NCBI RefSeq assembly: GCF_001443045.1
Contig: NZ_LKPJ01000019.1
Coordinates: 1,458-65,457, forward strand
Length of the DNA stretch: 64,000 nt
Reading direction: 5' to 3'
Source: Burkholderia ambifaria
GTDB taxonomy: Bacteria > Pseudomonadota > Gammaproteobacteria > Burkholderiales > Burkholderiaceae
Shown here: in pieces, positions 59,377 through 64,000 of the stretch
Numbering within the stretch: the stretch's first letter is position 1
Layout of the letters: each line of letters starts with the position of its first letter
The notes under the pieces: model-generated
What the model saw: only the letters and a program-made list of their open reading frames with translations
The model's database searches: none
What the model was told of the DNA's origin: nothing
Translations under genes and position numbers: made by a program

Positions 59377-60348
59377 TCAGACCGCCATCGGCGCGGTCAG
59401 CGGCTCATGGTGCCGGTAGCCGACGAGCGAGAAATCGGACGGCTCGATCTGCTCGAGCCATTCGGGCGCATACACGCCCGTCTTCGCGTAGTCCGGCACG
59501 CGCTCGGCGATCTCGAGCCGCGGGCTTTCGTACGGCTCGCGCGTGAGCTGCTGCTGCAACATGTCGAGCTGGTTCTCGTAGATGTGCGCGTCACCGATGA
59601 AATACGTGAACCAGCGCGGCGTGTAGCCCGTCAGCCGGCCGACGAGCGACAGCAGCGCGGCGCCTTCCGTCAGGTTGAACGGCGTGCCGAGCCCGACGTC
59701 ATTGCTGCGGATATACAGACACAGCGAAATCTCGCGCTTCGCGACGTTCGGCAGGAACTGATACAGCAGATGGCACGCGGGCAGCGCGATCTGGTCGAGC
59801 ACGGCCGGATTCCATGCATGAAACAGAATGCGGCGGTCCGCCGGGTTCTCCATGATCGTGTCGAGACACTGGCGCAACTGGTCGATCGCCTTGTACACCA
59901 GCACCTTCGGCGCACCGTCCTCGTCGAAACGCGTGACGACCCGGAAACCGCGGCGCGTCGCGTCGGCGATCTGCGCGTCGGCGCCCGCGTCGAGCACCTT
60001 GTAGCCGGGCCACTGGCGCCATTGCACGCCGTACACGTCACCCAGGTCGTCGACGCCCTGGCGGTACGGGTTCGCGAGCCACTGCGCGTTGTCGTTCGCG
60101 TTCGCATCCCAGACCTTGCAGCCGAGCGCACGGAAATCGGCCGCGCTGCGCGACGCGCGCAGGAAACCGACCAACTCGCCGATCGCGGACTTGAACGCCA
60201 GCTTCTTGGTCGTCACGGCCGGGAAGCCTTGCTGCAGGTCGAACCGCAGCATCGCGCCGGGCATGCTGATGGTGCGGATGCCCGTGCGGTTTTCCTGCCA
60301 GGTGCCGGTGTCGAGGATGGTGCGAACGAGGTCGAGGTACTGTTTCAT
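59377..60348 (-). CDS. thyA: Thymidylate synthase
   Basis: A 323-aa enzyme that makes dTMP from dUMP using methylene-tetrahydrofolate. The Cys nucleophile is in [11 protein letters not shown], and [19 protein letters not shown] plus [13 protein letters not shown] form the substrate site. I chose the ATG at 60348 (MKQYLDLVR), which has AAGGAA 5 bp before it. It is separated from folA, which regenerates its folate cofactor, by the regulator and exported-protein genes. Confidence 0.96.
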   Translation of the reverse strand: MKQYLDLVRTILDTGTWQENRTGIRTISMPGAMLRFDLQQGFPAVTTKKLAFKSAIGELVGFLRASRSAADFRALGCKVWDANANDNAQWLANPYRQGVDDLGDVYGVQWRQWPGYKVLDAGADAQIADATRRGFRVVTRFDEDGAPKVLVYKAIDQLRQCLDTIMENPADRRILFHAWNPAVLDQIALPACHLLYQFLPNVAKREISLCLYIRSNDVGLGTPFNLTEGAALLSLVGRLTGYTPRWFTYFIGDAHIYENQLDMLQQQLTREPYESPRLEIAERVPDYAKTGVYAPEWLEQIEPSDFSLVGYRHHEPLTAPMAV

Positions 60349-60390
60349 GCGGGTTCCTTCGGCCGCGAGGGCGGCCGTCACCCGCCAATT

Positions 60391-61788
60391 TTAGCAAGCG
60401 TGATGCGGAACCTCCGGCAACGGCGCCGAAAACCCGCCCAGCGGGTCGCTGCGGTCGCGCATTCCGTGTGCGCACATCAGCCTGTAGAGCGTGACACGCG
60501 ACACACCGAGCTCGCGCGCCGCATCGGCGAAACGGCCGCGATGACGCAGCAGCGCCTGCTCGATCGCCTGCCGTTCGGCCGCTTCCCTCGCCTCGGTGAG
60601 CGATACGGGCGCCAGTACCGCGAATTCATGGAGCTCGAGATCGGCCGCGGTAATCATCCGGCCCTCCGACATCACGATCGCGCGGCGCACGCGATTGATC
60701 AGCTCGCGCACGTTGCCCGGCCATGAATAGCCATAGAGCGCGGCGATCGCGTCCGGAGAGAAGCCGCGCAGGCGGCGATGCGCATCGCCCTTGAAACGCT
60801 CGAGCATGTGGCGTGCGAGCACCTCGATATCCTTGCCGCGCGCGCGCAGCGGCGGCTCCTCGATCTTCAGCACGCACAGACGGTGGAACAGATCCTCGCG
60901 GAACCGCCCTTCGCGCAGCGCCGCTTCCATGTCCACATGTGTCGCGCAGATCACGCGCACGTCGACCTGCACCGATACATGCGCGCCGAGCCGCTCGATC
61001 TTGCCTTCCTGCAGGAACCGCAAGAGGCTCGCCTGGCTCTCGAGCGGCAGGTCGCCGATTTCGTCGAGAAACAGCGTGCCGCCGTTCGCAGCCTCGACAC
61101 GGCCGATCTTGCGCTGGTTCGCGCCCGTAAACGCGCCGCGCTCATAGCCGAACAGTTCGGCTTGCAGCAGCGTCGACGGAATCGCACCGCAGTTGATCGC
61201 GACGAACGGTGCGTGTGCGCGCGCCGAACGCTCGTGAATCGCGACGGCCGTCAGCTCCTTGCCGGTACCCGACTCGCCGGAGATGAACACCGGTGCATCG
61301 GTCGTCGCGACGCGCCGGATCGTCCTGAAGAGCCCGAGCATCGCATCGCAGGTGCCGACCATCTCGCCTTCGGCGCGCCCGGCGCCGACGGGGGACGCCA
61401 CCGTGTCGGTCAGCGCGACCATGCCGTGCGCATGGCCGACGGTCTCGACGATGCGCGACGTCTCGTACGGCATCGTCACGTAGTCGAAGCAATAGTCACG
61501 AATGAGATGCCGCAACGTGGCGTCCTGCAACTGGCCACGCCGGGTCGCCGCGATCCAGCCGATGTGCTGGATGCTCAGACACGCTTCGAGTTCGCGCAGA
61601 TCCGCGGGCCTGAAACCCGGCGAGAAATCGAGCAGGCCGGCGGATGCCACGCCGTGCTGGACGACACGCCGCACGTCGCGAGCGCTTTCCGCAAGATCGA
61701 CGCGCCACCCGCATTCGTCGAAATGCCCGCGCAACGCGTCGTTCGGTTCGCGCGAGAAATAGATCACATGCCGCTGCTCGGCTCCCAT
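60391..61788 (-). CDS. VpsR-like sigma54-dependent transcriptional activator
   Basis: A 465-aa bacterial enhancer-binding protein. An N-terminal receiver-like domain (residues 1-125, with Asp54 in AGLLDF at the expected acceptor position but lacking the usual DD pocket) resembles that of VpsR. The AAA+ domain has Walker A GESGTGKE (171-178), an intact GAFTGA loop (218-223), Walker B TLFLDEI and the arginine-finger region FREDLFHRL. A Fis-type helix-turn-helix lies near 425-445 (FADAARELGVSRVTLYRLMC). VpsR-like regulators control exopolysaccharide and biofilm genes and can bind c-di-GMP; that role is inferred. It faces the small exported gene at 62302, which has a -24/-12 promoter. Confidence 0.9.
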   Translation of the reverse strand: MGAEQRHVIYFSREPNDALRGHFDECGWRVDLAESARDVRRVVQHGVASAGLLDFSPGFRPADLRELEACLSIQHIGWIAATRRGQLQDATLRHLIRDYCFDYVTMPYETSRIVETVGHAHGMVALTDTVASPVGAGRAEGEMVGTCDAMLGLFRTIRRVATTDAPVFISGESGTGKELTAVAIHERSARAHAPFVAINCGAIPSTLLQAELFGYERGAFTGANQRKIGRVEAANGGTLFLDEIGDLPLESQASLLRFLQEGKIERLGAHVSVQVDVRVICATHVDMEAALREGRFREDLFHRLCVLKIEEPPLRARGKDIEVLARHMLERFKGDAHRRLRGFSPDAIAALYGYSWPGNVRELINRVRRAIVMSEGRMITAADLELHEFAVLAPVSLTEAREAAERQAIEQALLRHRGRFADAARELGVSRVTLYRLMCAHGMRDRSDPLGGFSAPLPEVPHHAC

Positions 61789-62256
61789 ATGCCCACCCCG
61801 TTCATCAACCGTCTAACGATTGCCGCGCACGCCAGTCGCGTGCGAAAAGGATCGAATCGGATCGAATCGGGTCAGCCGAAGCGGCTCGATTCGCCATGCC
61901 GATGCGTGGCAACGACAAGCCTCGCATGATGGCGCTTATCTCGCGTCCAGTTATTTTTCGATCAAGACAGCTTGGTTATAGGCGCCGAATAAGACAAACC
62001 GATTGCGGCGCGAATGGGCGAGCGGTCTTATCGCTCAGCGGTCGACGCAGATCAATCGTCTGCACATAATGCACGCACAGCGCGATACGTTCATTGCATC
62101 GACACACGCGCAGATTTTCATCCTTGGAGCGTATCGATTGAATCCGCAGTATTCCCGAGCCCCTTCGTTTCACGGCTGAAACATTTCCCCGCGTTTTCGA
62201 CCTCGATTCACTATGCTCGCTCGCAAATCATAGACACAACAACGCTCTTCGCCGGA
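61789..62256. promoter_or_regulatory. Regulatory gap between the sigma54 activator and the exported-protein gene
   Basis: This gap of about 470 bp has no convincing gene and is less GC-rich than its surroundings. It holds a tandem GGATCGAATC pair (about 61851-61870). It also holds an inverted repeat ATAAGAC/GTCTTAT (61989-61995 and 62025-62031), about 230-270 bp upstream of the -24/-12 element. That is a typical distance for an enhancer-binding site, so activator binding is plausible but unproven. Confidence 0.4.
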
Positions 62257-62272
62257 TGGCATGCATTTCGCT
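62257..62272 (+). promoter_or_regulatory. Candidate sigma54 (-24/-12) promoter
   Basis: TGGCATGCATTTCGCT keeps the invariant GG and GC dinucleotides with exactly 10 bp between them. It departs from the consensus TTGC at one -12 position. It lies 30 bp before the start of the 110-aa exported protein, giving a leader of about 19-20 nt. Confidence 0.6.
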
Positions 62273-62301
62273 GAATGCGTAACGGATCGGAGAAGGCGAC
62301 C

Positions 62302-62634
62302 ATGGGAACACTTTTTTCACGGTCTTTCGGGCAGGCGACGATTGCGTTCGCGCTCGCGTGTCTGTTCATGCCGGCACGCGCGGACGAAAGCGCGGAACGC
62401 GCGCGCGCGCAGCTTGCCGACAACGCACCGGGCATGCAACAGGACAACCAGTTCATCGTCGTACCCGTCGCCGTGCCGCAAGCGCGTTCGTCTGACAAGA
62501 CATCGGTGACGCTGTGGGACGAGATCGCCCCGCCGTCTCCGCTACAGCCGCTGCACGTGCCGCTCCCCGCGCCGCGCCCCGATGATGCACAGCATGCGAT
62601 GCAAGGAAATACCGGGAACGGCGTGCGTCGATGA
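62302..62634 (+). CDS. Small exported protein, possible sigma54 target
   Basis: A 110-aa protein with a signal peptide (residues 1-27, ending MPARADES). The mature part is short, with a hydrophobic strand (QFIVVPVAVPQ) and a Pro-rich stretch (PPSPLQPLHVPLPAPRP); I do not recognise a family. I chose the ATG at 62302 because GGAGAAGG lies 5 bp before it; the ATG-like start at 62275 lacks this. Its promoter region suggests control by the divergent activator. Confidence 0.75.
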   Translation: MGTLFSRSFGQATIAFALACLFMPARADESAERARAQLADNAPGMQQDNQFIVVPVAVPQARSSDKTSVTLWDEIAPPSPLQPLHVPLPAPRPDDAQHAMQGNTGNGVRR

Positions 62635-62940
62635 CGCGCACGCGATACCGAGCGCCGTCGATTTGATGAGGACCACCTATTGAATTGATGCGAAGCGGAC
62701 GATGCCGATCGTGCAGGGTTTCGTCGACGCAACGACGCGAACGGTTTTTGTGTCCGTCCCCCGGCGGGCACTCTTTTTATTCATGACGTCGCGATGCGAA
62801 GGCGCGCACATCGTCGCGAGCAGCGACGATGGGCGCGCGCCGGCACAGCGGAACTGCCGGCGCATCCGCGCCGAAGCCGGCGCACGCCGCCGTTCCGGTA
62901 GAATCGGCGCCATTCCGGCTCTCCTCTTCCCCCGACCTTC
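62635..62940. other. Intergenic region before folA, no supported gene
   Basis: About 306 bp. An 80-codon frame (62702-62944) overlaps the folA start and looks random. A TAGAAT (62899-62904) 37 bp before the folA ATG may be its -10, without a good -35. I see nothing else in it. Confidence 0.4.
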
Positions 62941-63441
62941 ATGACGACGTTGACCCTGATCGTCGCGCGCGCCCGCAACGGCATCATCGGCCGCGACAAC
63001 CAGTTGCCCTGGAAACTTCCCGAGGACCTCGCATTCTTCAAGCGTACGACGATGGGCGCACCGATCGTGATGGGCCGCAAGACCCACGAGTCGATCGGCC
63101 GGCCGCTGCCGGGCCGCCGCAACATCGTCGTCACGCGCGACGCAGCACGCCGCTTCGACGGCTGCGACACCGTCACGTCGCTCGCCGACGCGCTCGCACT
63201 CGCCGCACGCGACGGGGTGGTCGAAGCATTCCTGATCGGCGGTGCGCAGCTCTATGCGGAAGGCCTCGAACTCGCCGACAAGCTGATCGTCACCGAGATC
63301 GATGCGGACTTCGATGGCGATGCGTCGTTCCCGGCGCCCGATCCCGCGCACTGGCACGAAGTGTCGCGCGACACCCACCAGGCTGCCGCGCCGAACACGT
63401 TCGGCTATGCGTTCGTCGTCTACGCGCGCAAGCGCGACTGA
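62941..63441 (+). CDS. folA: Dihydrofolate reductase
   Basis: A 166-aa enzyme that reduces dihydrofolate to tetrahydrofolate with NADPH, the target of trimethoprim. [20 protein letters not shown] starts the fold, the catalytic acid is in [13 protein letters not shown], and [20 protein letters not shown] and [12 protein letters not shown] bind the cofactor. The length fits chromosomal FolA. Confidence 0.96.
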   Translation: MTTLTLIVARARNGIIGRDNQLPWKLPEDLAFFKRTTMGAPIVMGRKTHESIGRPLPGRRNIVVTRDAARRFDGCDTVTSLADALALAARDGVVEAFLIGGAQLYAEGLELADKLIVTEIDADFDGDASFPAPDPAHWHEVSRDTHQAAAPNTFGYAFVVYARKRD

Positions 63442-63455
63442 CGCGCGACACGCGA

Positions 63456-63494
63456 TAAAAAAGCCCGACCGGCTCTGCGCCAGTCGGGCTTTTT
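63456..63494 (+). terminator. Rho-independent terminator between folA and pmbA
   Basis: Stem AAAAAGCCCGAC (63456-63467) and GTCGGGCTTTTT (63481-63492) with a 13-base loop. The A/T arms make it usable from both converging genes. Confidence 0.85.
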
Positions 63495-63522
63495 CGTTTC
63501 CTGGCGGCCGATGCCGCACCGC

Positions 63523-64000
63523 TTACTGCCCGGCGATCGTCATCTGCTCGATCAGCACCGAGCCCGTTTCCTTCGTCCCGCGCACGATCGAATCCGCACC
63601 GATCGCGACGATATGCCGGAACATCTCCTGCAGCGTGCTCGCGACGGTGATTTCCTCGACCGGATACTGGATCACGCCATTCTCGACCCAGAAGCCGGCC
63701 GCGCCGCGCGAATAATCGCCGGTCACGTAGTTCACGCCCTGCCCCATCAGCTCGGTCAGCAAAAGGCCCGTGCCGAGCTTCTTCAGCATCGCGTCGAAGT
63801 CGTCGCCCGGCTGCGTGTTCGAGCTGCGCAACGCGAGGTTGTGCGAGCCGCCTGCGTTGCCGGTCGTCTGCGTGCCGAGCTTGCGCGCCGAATAGGTCGA
63901 CAGGAAATAGCCTTCGACGACACCGTCCTTGACGACGCTGCGCGCACGCGTGCGCACACCTTCCTCGTCGAACGGCGCGCTGCCCATCGCGCGCGGCACG
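63523..64000 (-). CDS. pmbA: Metalloprotease PmbA/TldE, C-terminal part (cut by window edge)
   Basis: The last 158-159 residues of a TldD/PmbA-family protein, whose start lies beyond the window. FDEEGVRTRARSVVKDGVVEGY, LLTELMGQGVNYVTGDYSRG and GFWVENGVIQYPVEEITVA are PmbA hallmarks. With TldD it cleaves small peptides such as microcin precursors and CcdA. The apparent Met at the edge is an internal GTG. Confidence 0.93.
   Translation of the reverse strand, partial: VPRAMGSAPFDEEGVRTRARSVVKDGVVEGYFLSTYSARKLGTQTTGNAGGSHNLALRSSNTQPGDDFDAMLKKLGTGLLLTELMGQGVNYVTGDYSRGAAGFWVENGVIQYPVEEITVASTLQEMFRHIVAIGADSIVRGTKETGSVLIEQMTIAGQ

Noticed and set aside
62702-62944. An 80-codon frame just before folA
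   Set aside because: It overlaps the folA start, has no ribosome binding site and its sequence looks random and Arg-rich.

Overview
The window is a dense, high-GC stretch that reads as the core chromosome of a Burkholderia species, most likely of the Burkholderia cepacia complex (chromosome 1). The evidence is gene order (lepA-lepB-rnc-era-recO-pdxJ-acpS, plsX-fabHDG-acpP-fabF, rpoE-mucA-mucB-mucD), beta-proteobacterial protein features such as the EarP/EF-P(Arg32) pair and a Pro/Ala-rich RNase E tail, and strong third-position GC bias. The species assignment is inference; no database search was possible.

Layout. 1-0.94 kb: C-terminal remnant of an ISL3-type transposase running to within 46 bp of a minus-strand tRNA operon (three tRNA-Gly(GCC) in tandem, then tRNA-Cys(GCA)) with a clear sigma70 promoter and a terminator. 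0.94-3.7 kb: pgsA and uvrC (minus). 3.7-5.6 kb: earP and efp (plus), the rhamnosyltransferase and its substrate. 5.9-7.3 kb: an NtrC-type response regulator with an altered GAFTGA loop. 7.4-15.7 kb: one long minus-strand run lepA-lepB-rnc-era-recO-pdxJ-acpS-nagZ (translation, protein export, RNA processing, cofactor and ACP activation, cell-wall recycling). 15.9-20.6 kb: the envelope-stress unit rpoE-mucA-mucB-mucD plus a small thioredoxin-fold protein and a YgfX-like membrane protein. 20.6-27.3 kb: fatty-acid cluster yceD-rpmF-plsX-fabH-fabD-fabG-acpP-fabF. 27.6-32.1 kb: maf/yceF and an RsmI-like methyltransferase (plus), then sppA, a Rieske protein, a HAD phosphatase and rluC (minus). 32.1-36 kb: a long structured leader and rne. 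36-40 kb: moaA-mobA-moeA (molybdenum cofactor), a small membrane protein and a GNAT acetyltransferase.

40-46 kb: rmuC, a D-2-hydroxyacid dehydrogenase, an NhaD-like antiporter, an orphan LutC-like protein and pncB (minus). 46.4-47.1 kb: fdxA and two identical tRNA-Asn genes with a consensus promoter. 47.1-55.4 kb: creA-like, an AraC regulator, azlCD, an unknown 254-aa protein, a small exported Ala/Gly/His/Lys protein, an S4-domain protein, a MATE exporter, fumC and a hotdog thioesterase. 55.5-64 kb: a tiny exported peptide, an ArsR-type regulator, a large exported FecR/DUF6600-like proline-rich protein, thyA, a VpsR-like sigma54 activator facing a small exported protein that has a -24/-12 type promoter, folA, and the C-terminal part of pmbA (tldE), cut by the window edge.

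Most of the window is housekeeping and syntenic. The least ordinary parts are the VpsR-like activator with its divergent sigma54-type promoter, the response regulator with GAFDGA in place of GAFTGA, the hairpin-rich rne leader, the hairpin just before plsX, the clustered TACGTAC sites between yceD and maf, and the poorly characterised exported proteins at 50.9, 55.6, 56.7 and 62.3 kb. I found no CRISPR array, prophage, secretion system, restriction system or biosynthetic cluster.
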